This document shows positions 37,737-46,617 of a stretch of DNA of 49,398 bases, one piece after another. A program made the translations under genes and the position numbers. This DNA comes from Gammaproteobacteria bacterium (GTDB lineage: Bacteria; Pseudomonadota; Gammaproteobacteria; Steroidobacterales; Steroidobacteraceae). The notes under the pieces were generated by a model, which worked only from the letters and a program-made list of their open reading frames with translations, was not told where the DNA came from and did not search any database. Within the stretch, counting starts at the first letter, position 1. Every line of letters starts with the position of its first letter. The stretch lies in contig VGVG01000010.1 of the NCBI GenBank assembly GCA_016874055.1, positions 1-49,398 on the forward strand. Direction: 5' to 3'.

Positions 37737-37751
37737 TGTTACTTTATAACA
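37737..37751 (-). promoter_or_regulatory. Zur operator upstream of the zinc receptor operon
   Basis: TGTTACTTTATAACA matches the gammaproteobacterial Zur core TGTTATAnTATAACA at 12 of 14 defined positions and is an inverted repeat with perfect 5-bp arms. It lies 30 nt before the receptor start. On the minus strand its TATAAA could be the -10 element, with TGGTCA 15 nt upstream as a poor -35, so bound Zur would block the promoter. A perfect palindrome ACGTTAACGT (37724-37733) lies next to it. Confidence 0.72.
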
Positions 37752-37758
37752 GCATTGA

Positions 37759-37773
37759 TGGTCTGACCAGACC
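37759..37773. promoter_or_regulatory. Palindrome TGGTCTGACCA in the znuD-holA spacer
   Basis: GGTCTG-AC-CAGACC (37760-37773) is a perfect inverted repeat, and TGGTCTGACCA (37759-37769) has the TGGT-N3-ACCA form seen in operators of FadR/PdhR-class GntR regulators. It lies between the Zur box and holA and could affect either gene. This is pattern similarity only. Confidence 0.3.
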
Positions 37774-37813
37774 CCGACGCCCGAACCCGTGTCACGGATA
37801 ATCGGCATTGCCC

Positions 37814-38827
37814 ATGAAACTCAGCCTAGGCAATCTGCCGATGCATTTGAAGCTTGCCGTGCAGCGCAGCCACCTCGCGCCGGCGTACCTGGTATCGAGT
37901 GATGAGGACCTGCTGGTCGCGGAGGCCTGTGATGCGATTCGCGAGGCGGCGCGCTCTGTGGGTTTCGTCGAGCGCGAAGTACACTTTCCAGAGCCCAGCG
38001 GCGACTGGATGAATATTTTGGCATCGCTGTCGTCCATGTCGTTGTTCGGTGACCGCCGAATCGTTGAGCTTCGCTTTTCCGGTAGGGTTGGCAAGGAAGG
38101 TGGTGCAGCACTTCAAAAAATGCTGAAAAGCGCTGGAGCCGAAACCCTGTTACTGGCAATCACACCACGACTCGATTCGGCGACGCAGAATACGGCTTGG
38201 GTCAAAGCGATCGAATCGAAAGGCGTATGGTTACCGATCCGGGAGATCGGTCCGCGCCAACTCGAGTCTTGGCTCGCGCATCGCCTGCACGCTGCAGGAC
38301 TCGAACCCACGAACGATGCGCTCGCGCTGCTTTGCTCACGGGTCGAGGGGAATCTGCTCGCTGCGAAACAGGAAATCGAAAAACTTAAACTGCTCGTCCC
38401 ATCGGGACAACTCGACGCAACCGCTGTACTTGAGGCCGTGGCGTCGAGCGTGCGTTATGACGTCTTCACCCTCGGCGAAGCAGTGGTGTTAGGTGATATT
38501 TCGCGCGTCCTGCGTATTCTCGCAGGGCTACGCGACGAGGGCATCGAGCCTACGCTCGTACTCTGGTCGATCACCCGCGAGCTACGAAATCTTTGGTCGC
38601 TGCGCCGCGGTGATGACCCATTACGTCGCCCTGGTCCACAGCTCTCGCCGTTGCATCTATCCGCGCTCGATCGTGCGCGCCCGAGAGTGGCACGAATACC
38701 CTTTGCGCGTCTCGCCTCGCGTGCGTTCCGCGCTGATCGCATGATTAAAGGGCGGCTTGTAGGAAATCCGTGGGATGAAATCACCCTTTTATGCGCAGAG
38801 TGCTGCGGCTTCCGGCCCATTAAGTGA
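37814..38827 (+). CDS. holA: DNA polymerase III delta subunit
   Basis: Delta opens the beta clamp in the clamp-loader complex. The 337 aa (E. coli 343) match the HolA pattern: LAPAYLVSSDEDLLVAEACD, the conserved middle EGNLLAAKQEIEKLKLL and VRYDVFTLGEAVVLGD. ATG at 37814 is preferred over a TTG two codons before. nadD begins with an overlapping GTGA. In E. coli holA directly follows lptE; here the zinc block and its neighbours have come between. Confidence 0.93.
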   Translation: MKLSLGNLPMHLKLAVQRSHLAPAYLVSSDEDLLVAEACDAIREAARSVGFVEREVHFPEPSGDWMNILASLSSMSLFGDRRIVELRFSGRVGKEGGAALQKMLKSAGAETLLLAITPRLDSATQNTAWVKAIESKGVWLPIREIGPRQLESWLAHRLHAAGLEPTNDALALLCSRVEGNLLAAKQEIEKLKLLVPSGQLDATAVLEAVASSVRYDVFTLGEAVVLGDISRVLRILAGLRDEGIEPTLVLWSITRELRNLWSLRRGDDPLRRPGPQLSPLHLSALDRARPRVARIPFARLASRAFRADRMIKGRLVGNPWDEITLLCAECCGFRPIK

Positions 38828-39492
38828 ACACCGTGAGCGTCGACGTCTCTGCGCCCCTCGGTATCTTTGGTGGAACCTTCGATCCGATTCACGTCGGCCA
38901 TCTACGAACCGGCTATGAGCTGATGCATGCGCTGCGCCTCGCCGAATTACGTTGGATTCCGGTGGGTAATCCGGGTTATCGTGATCCTCCGCTCGCCTCG
39001 GCTGCACTTCGACTCGAGATGGTTCGCGTGGCCATCGCCGGACAACCGGGATTCGTACTCGACGACCGTGAGATTCGTCGCGATGGCGTGAGCCGCACCA
39101 TTGATACTTTGCACGAGTTACGGGAGGAGCATCCTAGGCACTCGATCTGCGTATTGCTTGGAATGGATGCTTTCGCTGGCTTTCAGAAATGGCATCGTTG
39201 GCAGGAAATTTTCGATTACGCACATCTTGTCGTCGCGCACCGACCGGGCTGGCCACCGCCGACGGAGGGGCCCCTCGCGGCGTTGTTGGCTGAGCGAGCG
39301 ATGCCGGACGTTGCGTCTTTACACGCAGCGCTTTGCGGTGGGATCCATGTGCGTAAGGTCACGCCGCTAGAGGTGTCCTCCACCGATTTACGCGATCTAT
39401 TGCTCGCTCGCGACGACCCGAGATTCTTGGTTCCGGACCCGGTTCGAACAATTATCGACAGCTCAGGATGTTATGCTCAGACCTATGAATGA
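38824..39492 (+). CDS. nadD: Nicotinate-mononucleotide adenylyltransferase
   Basis: NadD makes nicotinic acid adenine dinucleotide in NAD synthesis. The 222-aa protein has the nucleotidyltransferase motif GIFGGTFDPIHVGHLRTG (with HxGH) at about residues 13-30 and the C-terminal motif SSTDLRDLL (S/T-x-x-R class). GTG at 38824 overlaps the holA stop; a second GTG three codons later is possible. rsfS starts 20 nt before its stop in another frame. Confidence 0.94.
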   Translation: MNTVSVDVSAPLGIFGGTFDPIHVGHLRTGYELMHALRLAELRWIPVGNPGYRDPPLASAALRLEMVRVAIAGQPGFVLDDREIRRDGVSRTIDTLHELREEHPRHSICVLLGMDAFAGFQKWHRWQEIFDYAHLVVAHRPGWPPPTEGPLAALLAERAMPDVASLHAALCGGIHVRKVTPLEVSSTDLRDLLLARDDPRFLVPDPVRTIIDSSGCYAQTYE

Positions 39493-39982
39493 ATCCCGCG
39501 CGCCAGCGCGTAAGCCCGCGAAGAAATCTCCCGTCAGCAAAGCTATAAAATCCGGCAAGTCTTCGGCGACTGCCTCGAGTGGCACCGCGGGTTATAAACT
39601 GCGAGCCGTGCCGCCGGCACTTCGCACCGTCGAAGCGGCGCTGTCCGACATGAAGGCCGTCGATGTGAAGGTGCTCGATGTACGCGGGATGAGCGACATT
39701 ACCGATTTCATGGTCATCGCGAGCGGCACCTCTGACCGTCACCTGCGCTCCATTGCCGATCGCGTGGTGCAAATGGCTAAGGCTTCAGGTCAGCGTCCCC
39801 TTGGTGTTGAGGGCGAGCGGCAGGGCGAGTGGATTCTCGTCGATCTGCCGGAGATCATGGTCCACATCATGCTGCCGCGTACTCGCGAGTTTTATCAGCT
39901 CGAGCACCTTTGGGAGTCACGCAGTCCGTTGCCTCGCAATTCCAGCGCCGGCGGCAAGCGAGCATCCGCGGCGCGCGGCTGA
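39473..39982 (+). CDS. rsfS: Ribosomal silencing factor RsfS
   Basis: RsfS binds L14 and blocks subunit joining in starved cells. The conserved domain starts near residue 45 (LRTVEAALSDMKAVDVKVLD) and includes DITDFMVIASGTSDRHLRSI and WILVDLPEIMVHIMLPRTRE. Length is 169 aa, longer than E. coli (105), owing to a Lys/Ser/Ala-rich N-terminal extension of about 45 residues. The ATG at 39473 has AGGA close by; an ATG four codons later (39485) is also possible. It overlaps nadD. Confidence 0.92.
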   Translation: MLRPMNESRAPARKPAKKSPVSKAIKSGKSSATASSGTAGYKLRAVPPALRTVEAALSDMKAVDVKVLDVRGMSDITDFMVIASGTSDRHLRSIADRVVQMAKASGQRPLGVEGERQGEWILVDLPEIMVHIMLPRTREFYQLEHLWESRSPLPRNSSAGGKRASAARG

Positions 39983-40011
39983 TTTTGGTCCTCGAAGCGG
40001 CGGGTGCGTCG

Positions 40012-40482
40012 ATGCGTCTGCGAATCATTACGGTCGGCTCGCGTCAGCCCACATGGGTCGATGAGGCGATTGCCGATTATCTCAAGCGCTTTCGGGCGCC
40101 TTGGCGCCTCGAGCTCGTCGAACTCGAGGCCGCAACACGCACGGGCGGATACCGCGCCGATGGCGCGATAGAACGCGAAGGTGAGCGTGTGCTCGCCGCA
40201 TTGCGCGAGCGGGAGCGAGTGATTCTGCTCGATGAAACCGGAAAATCTTTCAGTACCCGCGAGCTCGCCCTGCGACTTGAAAGCGTCGTGTCATCGTCAC
40301 CAGATCTTGTGCTGCTTATCGGTGGGGTGGATGGGCACTCGGCTGCAGTCCGCGCCCGAGCTGCCGAAAGCTGGTCGCTGTCAAAAATGACTTTGCCGCA
40401 TGGGCTCGCCCGCGTCGTGCTGATCGAGCAGCTCTACCGGGCGTTCTCTCTCTCACAAAGTCACCCGTATCATCGTGACTGA
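40012..40482 (+). CDS. rlmH: 23S rRNA pseudouridine-1915 N3-methyltransferase
   Basis: RlmH methylates pseudouridine 1915 in helix 69; it is a SPOUT methyltransferase. The ATG at 40012 gives MRLRIITVGSRQPTWVDEAI and 156 aa (E. coli 155). The SAM-binding knot is LVLLIGGVDGHS and LSKMTLPHGLARVVLIEQLY, and the end is SLSQSHPYHRD, close to the family's HPYH(R) terminus. GGVDG replaces the more usual GGP(D/E)G. An upstream open frame overlapping rsfS is not part of the gene. Confidence 0.94.
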   Translation: MRLRIITVGSRQPTWVDEAIADYLKRFRAPWRLELVELEAATRTGGYRADGAIEREGERVLAALRERERVILLDETGKSFSTRELALRLESVVSSSPDLVLLIGGVDGHSAAVRARAAESWSLSKMTLPHGLARVVLIEQLYRAFSLSQSHPYHRD

Positions 40483-40491
40483 GTTTTGGGT

Positions 40492-41097
40492 ATGACTTAC
40501 TCCGCCTCTATCTGTTTGGCTTCTACCTCGCCGCGCCGCTGCGAGTTGTTGCGGCAGATCGGCGTGATGCATGTGGTGCAGCCTGCCGATCTCAACGAAA
40601 ACAAACGTCCGGGCGAGTTGCCGGTGGAATACGTGGAGCGGTTGGCGCGATCAAAGGCAGAGTATGTTTGGCAGTCGAGACGTAGTTCGGGTCTCGAAAC
40701 CCTGCCCGTGCTCGGCGCTGACACGTCGGTGACCGCGGATGGACTCATACTCGGCAAGCCAGCCGACGAAGCGGCGCTGCTGACGACCTTCGCCCGCCTC
40801 TCGGGGCGGGAGCATGAGGTGCTCTCAGCGGTGGCGCTGGTATCCGATGCCGGTACGAACTCGCTTGTCTCCTGCACTCGAGTGCGGTTTCGCGCCGTGA
40901 CGGTTGATGAGGCCAGAAAATATTGGGCAACCGGCGAGCCACGTGATAAAGCCGGTGGATACGCGGTTCAGGGTTACGGAGCAATCTTCATCGAGCACAT
41001 CGCTGGCAGCTACTCTGGGGTCATGGGGTTACCGCTTGCCGAGACGACCCGGTTGCTCATCGCAGTCGGCGTGTCCGTATGGCACCCTGAAGTATGA
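40492..41097 (+). CDS. maf: Maf-type nucleoside triphosphate pyrophosphatase
   Basis: Maf proteins hydrolyse dTTP/UTP or modified nucleotides and are thought to cleanse the pool. The 201 aa begin MTYSASICLASTSPRRCELL, with the substrate-loop S-x-x-R; GADTSVTADG and GYAVQGYGAIFIEHI follow. The two-residue VTA after D is in the place of the family's V...G, consistent with the dTTPase (YhdE) class. ATG at 40492 is chosen over a TTG two codons earlier. The stop overlaps the rng start as ATGA, as in the E. coli yhdE-rng pair. Confidence 0.92.
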   Translation: MTYSASICLASTSPRRCELLRQIGVMHVVQPADLNENKRPGELPVEYVERLARSKAEYVWQSRRSSGLETLPVLGADTSVTADGLILGKPADEAALLTTFARLSGREHEVLSAVALVSDAGTNSLVSCTRVRFRAVTVDEARKYWATGEPRDKAGGYAVQGYGAIFIEHIAGSYSGVMGLPLAETTRLLIAVGVSVWHPEV

Positions 41098-42614
41098 GCG
41101 CAGAAATCCTTATCAATGCCGCGCCGCGTGAAACCCGCGCAGCCCTGCTTGAGAGCGGGGGATTGCAGGAGGTTTTTGTCGAGCGGGCGAGCCGGCGCGG
41201 AATCGTCGGCAACATTTACAAAGGCCGGGTGACGCGCGTCCTGCCCGGAATGCAGGCGGCCTTCATCGAGGTGGGTCTTTCGCGCAGTGCCTTCCTGCAC
41301 GTCAACGATATCGTCAGCACCGATACACGTTTCGATGTGCAAGGCGTTACTGCAGTCGGTGCCTCAGGTGGCCCGTCTGGTCTACCTTCGCTTCCGATCG
41401 AGGACTCGATCGATATCCGTCGACTTATCAACTCAGGCGATGACATCATCGTTCAGATCGTCAAAGATCCAATGGGTGCCAAAGGCGCTCGTCTCACTAT
41501 GTTCATTTCCTTGCCCTCTCGATATCTCGTATTTTTACCGCGGCGTCGAGGGATCGGTATCTCTTCGCGTATCGAAGACGAAAGGGAGCGCCATCGACTA
41601 CGCGAGGCTATGCAGGCACTTGTGGGTGAGGGTCGCTCTGACGGCTACATCGTCAGAACGGCGGCCGAGGGTGTTGACGTATCGCTGCTCGCAACGGATT
41701 TCGCTTACCTCGGTAGGCTGTGGTCACACGTGCAGGAGCGTGGGCTGTGTGCATCGCCGGGCGTGCTCATCCACGAGGAACTGCCGCTGGCTTTGCGAAT
41801 ACTGCGCGATGAACTCGGTCGCGGAGTGGAGCGGGTGCTTGTTGACGACGTCAATGAGCTGTCGCGGATACGGCAGTTTATCGACGATTTCGTACCCTCA
41901 CAGACTCTGCGACTCGAGTTACACGGTGGGCCTCGGCCCATCTTCGACCTGTACGGTATCGAAGAGGAGATCAATCGCGCGCTGGAGCGGAAAGTCGCTC
42001 TGAAATCAGGCGGTTATCTTGTCATCGACCAGACTGAGTCGATGACGACGATCGACGTCAACACGGGTGGCTTCGTCGGTTATCGAAATCTTGAGGACAC
42101 TATTTTCCGAACGAATCTTGAGGCAGCTATCTCGATCGCAAGGCAGCTTCGGCTGCGCAACCTCGGCGGCATCATCATTATCGACTTCATCGGCATGCAC
42201 GATGACTCTCATCGCAGCCAAGTGCTCGCCGCGCTCGAGCGAGCACTCGCAACCGATCATGCACAGACGCACGTGGCGCCGATTTCTCCACTCGGGCTGG
42301 TCGAGATGACGCGCAGGCGTACGCGCGAGAGTCTCGAACATCTGCTGTGCGACATTTGTCCGACCTGCGAAGGACGGGGCTCGATACGCTCGGTCGAGAC
42401 CGTTTGCCAAGATATCTTCCGTGAATTGCCGCGACAAGCACGGCAGTTCGGTAGCCGCGAACTTCTGGTACTCGCACATCAGGATGTCGTCGAGCATCTG
42501 CTCGGAGATGAGTCCACCGTACTCGCTGAGCTTGAGAGCAGCGTGGGTCGACCGATTCGATTACAGGCAGAGTCGCTCTATGGAATCGATCGCTACGATG
42601 TCGTCTTGGTCTAA
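41094..42614 (+). CDS. rng: Ribonuclease G
   Basis: RNase G matures the 5' end of 16S rRNA and degrades some mRNAs. The 506-aa protein (E. coli 489) has an S1-like domain near the N-terminus (GNIYKGRVTRVLPGMQAAFI) and the catalytic Mg-binding aspartates in TTIDVNTGGFVG and IIIIDFIGM. The Zn-link cysteines are in CDICPTCEGRG. The length and short C-terminus distinguish it from RNase E. It overlaps maf by 4 nt and is followed after 9 nt by the nitrilase gene. Confidence 0.95.
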   Translation: MSAEILINAAPRETRAALLESGGLQEVFVERASRRGIVGNIYKGRVTRVLPGMQAAFIEVGLSRSAFLHVNDIVSTDTRFDVQGVTAVGASGGPSGLPSLPIEDSIDIRRLINSGDDIIVQIVKDPMGAKGARLTMFISLPSRYLVFLPRRRGIGISSRIEDERERHRLREAMQALVGEGRSDGYIVRTAAEGVDVSLLATDFAYLGRLWSHVQERGLCASPGVLIHEELPLALRILRDELGRGVERVLVDDVNELSRIRQFIDDFVPSQTLRLELHGGPRPIFDLYGIEEEINRALERKVALKSGGYLVIDQTESMTTIDVNTGGFVGYRNLEDTIFRTNLEAAISIARQLRLRNLGGIIIIDFIGMHDDSHRSQVLAALERALATDHAQTHVAPISPLGLVEMTRRRTRESLEHLLCDICPTCEGRGSIRSVETVCQDIFRELPRQARQFGSRELLVLAHQDVVEHLLGDESTVLAELESSVGRPIRLQAESLYGIDRYDVVLV

Positions 42615-42623
42615 GGTCACGCC

Positions 42624-43436
42624 GTGACTCCAATTGTCGCCGCCGTGCAGATGACCTCAGGCCCCGACGTATCGGCTAATATCGCGGTTGCTGATCGTTG
42701 GCTTAGGGCTGCAGCGGAAGCGGGTGCATGCGTCGCGGTACTACCCGAGAACTTCGCATTCATGGGTTTGCGTGATGGCGATAAAATCAAGGTTGCCGAG
42801 AATGAGGGTCGCGGATTTGTGCAGGACTCAATCGCGAAGCTCGCAGCGTCACTAGGGCTTTGGATAATCGCAGGTACCTTGCCCGTGCGCATCGAGGATG
42901 AGCGCCGGGTAGCGGCTGCCTCACTTGTGTTCGATGCCGACGGCAAGCAAGTTGCGCGTTACGATAAAATCCATCTTTTCGATGTCGATGTGCCAGGGCG
43001 TGACGAGTCCCATCGTGAATCGACGTATATCAGCGCCGGGGATCGAGTCGTTACTGTGGATACACCCGCAGGACGGGTAGGATTGTCCGTGTGCTACGAC
43101 GTGCGTTTCCCCGAGCTTTACCGTCGTATGGCGGCAGAGGGAGCACAGTGGCTCGTAGTGCCGGCGGCGTTCACGGTGCCGACGGGCCGCGCGCACTGGG
43201 AGCTTTTGCTGCGTGCGCGAGCCGTGGAAAATCTCGCCTTTGTCGTGGCGTCCGGGCAGAGTGGCGTGCATCTGAGTGGCCGCCAGACCTACGGCGACTC
43301 GATGATCGTCGATCATTGGGGCGAGGTGCTCGGCCGATTGCCGCAGGGCGAGGGAATCGTGACAGCACGGTTCGACCTTGATGCGCAGCGCCGCGTTCGT
43401 GAGACCTTCCCCGCTCTTTCCCATCGCCGTTTTTGA
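42624..43436 (+). CDS. Carbon-nitrogen hydrolase (Nit1-like, deaminated glutathione amidase candidate)
   Basis: The 270-aa protein is a complete nitrilase-superfamily enzyme. The catalytic triad is Glu in LPENFAFMG, Lys in RYDKIHLFDVDVPG and Cys in SVCYDVRFPELYRRM. The HLFDVD and RFPELYR patterns match the Nit/NitFhit branch, some members of which remove the amide of deaminated glutathione. The start is GTG at 42624. In many gammaproteobacteria a gene of this type stands between rng and tldD, as here. Confidence 0.9.
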   Translation: MTPIVAAVQMTSGPDVSANIAVADRWLRAAAEAGACVAVLPENFAFMGLRDGDKIKVAENEGRGFVQDSIAKLAASLGLWIIAGTLPVRIEDERRVAAASLVFDADGKQVARYDKIHLFDVDVPGRDESHRESTYISAGDRVVTVDTPAGRVGLSVCYDVRFPELYRRMAAEGAQWLVVPAAFTVPTGRAHWELLLRARAVENLAFVVASGQSGVHLSGRQTYGDSMIVDHWGEVLGRLPQGEGIVTARFDLDAQRRVRETFPALSHRRF

Positions 43437-43461
43437 TTAAAAAAAGATATTAAAAAAAGAT
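43436..43461 (+). repeat. Two perfect 13-nt AT-rich tandem repeats before tldD
   Basis: ATTAAAAAAAGAT occurs twice head to tail (43436-43448, 43449-43461), followed by ATTGAG. It begins at the last base of the nitrilase stop codon and ends 13 nt before the tldD ATG. TATAAAT (43468-43474) lies directly before that ATG. The A tracts could be bent or UP-like DNA for a local promoter, but none is well formed. Confidence 0.8.
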
Positions 43462-43474
43462 ATTGAGTATAAAT

Positions 43475-44932
43475 ATGACCGTCACGATACATGAGACCGA
43501 TGCTTTTTCTTTGGCACGCGAACTCATCCTGGCGCCTGCTGGCCTAGATGAAGGGCACATCTCGCGGGCGCTCGGGCTCGTATGCGCCTCGTCCACTGAT
43601 GCCGCCGATGTCTACTTCCAATTTTCCAAAGATGAGTCGTGGTCGCTTGAAGATGGCATCGTCAAAGAGGGCAGCGCTAGCATCGAGCAGGGCATTGGAG
43701 TACGAGCGTTATCTGGTGAGAAAACAGGTTTTGCTTACTCGGACGAGATTCTCCCAGCGGCACTTAAAGAGTCCGCTATCGCTGCACGCGCCATTTCGGT
43801 AGCAGGGGGTGACGGTCGCGTACCCGTACTACGCCATAGCGTAGGCCATGCGCTGTATCCAGTGATCGACCCGCAGGGCTCGTTTTCGGATGACGATAAA
43901 GTACGATGGCTCGAGCGCGTCGATCGTGAGACTCGTCGACTCAATCCGTACATCGTGCAGGTCATGGCGTCGGTATCGACGGCTTTCGATGTCGTATTGC
44001 TCGCCGATACCGACGGCACGCTTGCCGCCGATGTTCGTCCGCTCGTGAGGTTCAATGTTTCGGTCATCGCGGAGCGCAACGGTCGTCGCGAGGTGGGATC
44101 AGTCGGTATGGGCGGACGCTATGCGCTCGCCGAGCTCGTCGCAGATGATCGGCCGCTTGCTCTGGGTCGTGAGGCGGCGCGACAAGCTCTAGTAAATCTC
44201 GATGGCATCCCAGCCCCTGCAGGGGCTATGACCGTAGTTTTAGGCGCGGGCTGGCCCGGCATCTTGTTACACGAGGCCATCGGCCATGGGCTCGAGGGCG
44301 ACTTCAATCGCAAGGGGACGTCGGCTTTCAGCAATCGCGTCGGTGAGCGTGTGGCTTCTGAGTATTGCACGGTCGTGGACGACGGCACGCTCTCGTCTCG
44401 ACGAGGATCGCTCAACATCGATGACGAGGGTACGCCTACGCGCTGCACCACGCTCATCGAAAACGGCGTGCTCAAGGGTTACCTGCAAGACAAGATGAAT
44501 GCACGCCTGATGGGCACGCAGTCCACGGGTAACGGACGACGCGAATCTTTCGCTCACATGACATTGCCGCGCATGACGAATACCTACATGCGCCCGGGTC
44601 CGCACGACCCGCAGGAGATCATCGCTTCAGTTGATCGCGGTATCTATGCCGTGAATTTCGGCGGGGGCCAGGTGGACATCACTTCTGGCAAGTTCGTTTT
44701 TTCGGCGAGCGAGGCCTATCTTATTGAAAGGGGTCGTATCGGTGCCCCCATAAAAGGCGCGACGCTTATCGGTAACGGTCCTGACGTGCTCACCCGTGTA
44801 TCCATGGTTGGCAACGATCTGAAACTCGATGACGGTGTCGGCACGTGCGGAAAGGAAGGGCAGAGCGTGCCGGTGGGTGTCGGGCAGCCGACGCTGCGCA
44901 TTGATGAACTTACGGTGGGTGGCACCGGCTGA
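43475..44932 (+). CDS. tldD: Metalloprotease TldD
   Basis: TldD forms a heterodimer with PmbA/TldE that cleaves unfolded peptides, such as those derived from microcins. The 485 aa contain the zinc motif HExxxH in [18 protein letters not shown], and the C-terminus has [17 protein letters not shown] and [19 protein letters not shown], standard for TldD. ATG at 43475 is chosen; a TTG four codons earlier is in frame. Its partner pmbA is only 2 kb away on the same strand, past the leftward purK-purE-darP genes. Confidence 0.95.
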   Translation: MTVTIHETDAFSLARELILAPAGLDEGHISRALGLVCASSTDAADVYFQFSKDESWSLEDGIVKEGSASIEQGIGVRALSGEKTGFAYSDEILPAALKESAIAARAISVAGGDGRVPVLRHSVGHALYPVIDPQGSFSDDDKVRWLERVDRETRRLNPYIVQVMASVSTAFDVVLLADTDGTLAADVRPLVRFNVSVIAERNGRREVGSVGMGGRYALAELVADDRPLALGREAARQALVNLDGIPAPAGAMTVVLGAGWPGILLHEAIGHGLEGDFNRKGTSAFSNRVGERVASEYCTVVDDGTLSSRRGSLNIDDEGTPTRCTTLIENGVLKGYLQDKMNARLMGTQSTGNGRRESFAHMTLPRMTNTYMRPGPHDPQEIIASVDRGIYAVNFGGGQVDITSGKFVFSASEAYLIERGRIGAPIKGATLIGNGPDVLTRVSMVGNDLKLDDGVGTCGKEGQSVPVGVGQPTLRIDELTVGGTG

Positions 44933-44980
44933 GTTGACTTAGCTGGCCGATTACACTGAGCCGACAGCGACTCAAAGAAT

Positions 44981-46078
44981 TTAGCGGATGCTTGCCGGAT
45001 CGATGCGCCGCAGTAGGCTGCAGGCTCGCGCATCGCGGCGCGCGGCAGTAGTCTCTAGCAAGGTAAGATGACCGACCTTTCGACCCGCACGCGCCGTCTT
45101 GCCGTAGTCGTGCCAATGCAGCTCGTGTTCGCCGATGAAGGCGTCCCGTGAAGGTAGACTTCCGATGAGATTGATCATCGCCGCATGACCGCGCGCGGTC
45201 GTCGCTCCGAGCGGCATCCCCAGAATAGCCCGCAGATGGTTCTCGAACTGGCTCGTCGCTGCGCCCTCGATTGTCCAATGTCCCGAGTTGTGGACACGTG
45301 GTGCCGTCTCGTTGGCGAGTAAACGCCGACCCTGAACAAAGAATTCGATATTGAGGACGCCCTCGTAACGGAGGTGTTCGAGCGCCCGTCGCAGATGGGT
45401 GGCAGCGCTCCGTTGAAGTGCAGGCGCTCCCCAAGGCGCGCGTGTCAGGCGCAGGATGCCATCTCGATGCAGATTGCGGTTGAGCGGATAGACTACAATC
45501 TCGCCTTGTCGATTGCGCGCGCCGATGATCGACACTTCGAAATCGAACGAGACAAATTCCTCGTAGATGAGCGGTGAGCCTCGCAGTCGCTCGAACGCGA
45601 GCCAGGCATCCTCGATACTGTGTACAACCACCTGGCCTTTACCGTCGTACCCGAGCCGGCGAGTTTTAAGCACCCCCGGCAGGCCGACATCGCGTAAGGC
45701 GCGTACAAGCGAGGCCTGTGAGTCGATTGCGGCATAACGGGCAGTCGGAATTCCAAGCTTACCGAAGAGTTTTTTTTCCGCAACACGATCCTGTGATACG
45801 GCGAGTGCGGCAAGCGGCGGAGCGATGGATGCCGAGCGTCCGAGCGCGCGAAGACTGTCGATCGAGACGTTTTCCCAGTCGAAGGTGATTACCTCGCTAC
45901 GACGCGCGAGTTCACATAGCAATTTTTTATCGGTGAATTCACCAACAAGCGTCGATGCCACCTTGGCCACCGAAATATCTGCGGAGCGATCAAGGAACAG
46001 AAAATCAAGACCAAGCGGATAACCCGCAAGCGCCATCATGCGTCCGAGTTGTCCGCCGCCGACGATGCCGATGGTCAT
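44981..46078 (-). CDS. purK: N5-carboxyaminoimidazole ribonucleotide synthase
   Basis: PurK converts AIR, bicarbonate and ATP to N5-CAIR in purine synthesis. The start at 46078 gives MTIGIVGGGQLGRMMALAGY and 365 aa (E. coli 355), with the ATP-grasp segments VLKTRRLGYDGKGQ, YEEFVSFDFEVSIIGAR and NETAPRVHNSGHWTIEGA. The open frame continues into purE but the family starts here. It lies 13 nt after purE, on the same strand. tldD ends 48 nt from its end; no clear terminator is seen between. Confidence 0.95.
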   Translation of the reverse strand: MTIGIVGGGQLGRMMALAGYPLGLDFLFLDRSADISVAKVASTLVGEFTDKKLLCELARRSEVITFDWENVSIDSLRALGRSASIAPPLAALAVSQDRVAEKKLFGKLGIPTARYAAIDSQASLVRALRDVGLPGVLKTRRLGYDGKGQVVVHSIEDAWLAFERLRGSPLIYEEFVSFDFEVSIIGARNRQGEIVVYPLNRNLHRDGILRLTRAPWGAPALQRSAATHLRRALEHLRYEGVLNIEFFVQGRRLLANETAPRVHNSGHWTIEGAATSQFENHLRAILGMPLGATTARGHAAMINLIGSLPSRDAFIGEHELHWHDYGKTARAGRKVGHLTLLETTAARRDARACSLLRRIDPASIR

Positions 46079-46091
46079 CGAGCGGCACTCG

Positions 46092-46586
46092 TCAGGCTTT
46101 TTTACGAGGGTCGGGATACTCAAGCACTGCCGCGGTCTGTGTCTCGCGCTGCGCCTTGAGCGCCTCGCCAAGAGCCGGATCAGAGAGCGCGAGGATCGCC
46201 GCTGCTGAGAGCGCTGCGTTAGTCGCTCCCGCTGCGCCGATGGCGAAGGTGGGTACGGGAATACCTGCCGGCATTTGGACGATAGAGAGCAAAGAGTCGA
46301 GGCCATTAAGGGCCGTCGATTGCACGGGTACGCCGAGAACCGGCAATGTGGTCTTAGCCGCCAGCATGCCGGGTAGGTGGGCGGCGCCGCCTGCGCCAGA
46401 GATGATGACTTTAATGCCGCGGCCTTCGGCCGTAGAGGCGTATTCGAAGAGCAGGTCTGGAGTGCGATGCGCGGAGACCACGCGAACTTCGTGAGGCACC
46501 CCAAGTTTTTCGAGAGTTTCGACTGCGGGGCGCAGCGTCTCCCAGTCGGAACGCGACCCCATGACGATACCAACGACGGGCCTCAT
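46092..46586 (-). CDS. purE: N5-carboxyaminoimidazole ribonucleotide mutase
   Basis: PurE moves the carboxyl group of N5-CAIR to give CAIR. The ATG at 46586 gives [20 protein letters not shown] and 164 aa (E. coli 169). The active-site parts [20 protein letters not shown] and [14 protein letters not shown] are present. It is followed directly by purK, so the PurE and PurK steps are made together. Upstream lies the short darP gene. Confidence 0.96.
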   Translation of the reverse strand: MRPVVGIVMGSRSDWETLRPAVETLEKLGVPHEVRVVSAHRTPDLLFEYASTAEGRGIKVIISGAGGAAHLPGMLAAKTTLPVLGVPVQSTALNGLDSLLSIVQMPAGIPVPTFAIGAAGATNAALSAAAILALSDPALGEALKAQRETQTAAVLEYPDPRKKA

Positions 46587-46617
46587 CGAACAATCGTAGC
46601 GCAAATTACCGTCTAAC

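Noticed and set aside
44981-46573. purK frame continuing to 46573 as a PurE-PurK fusion
   Set aside because: The upstream part lies in a different frame from purE and lacks homology. PurK begins at 46078, and purE is a separate gene ending 13 nt before it.
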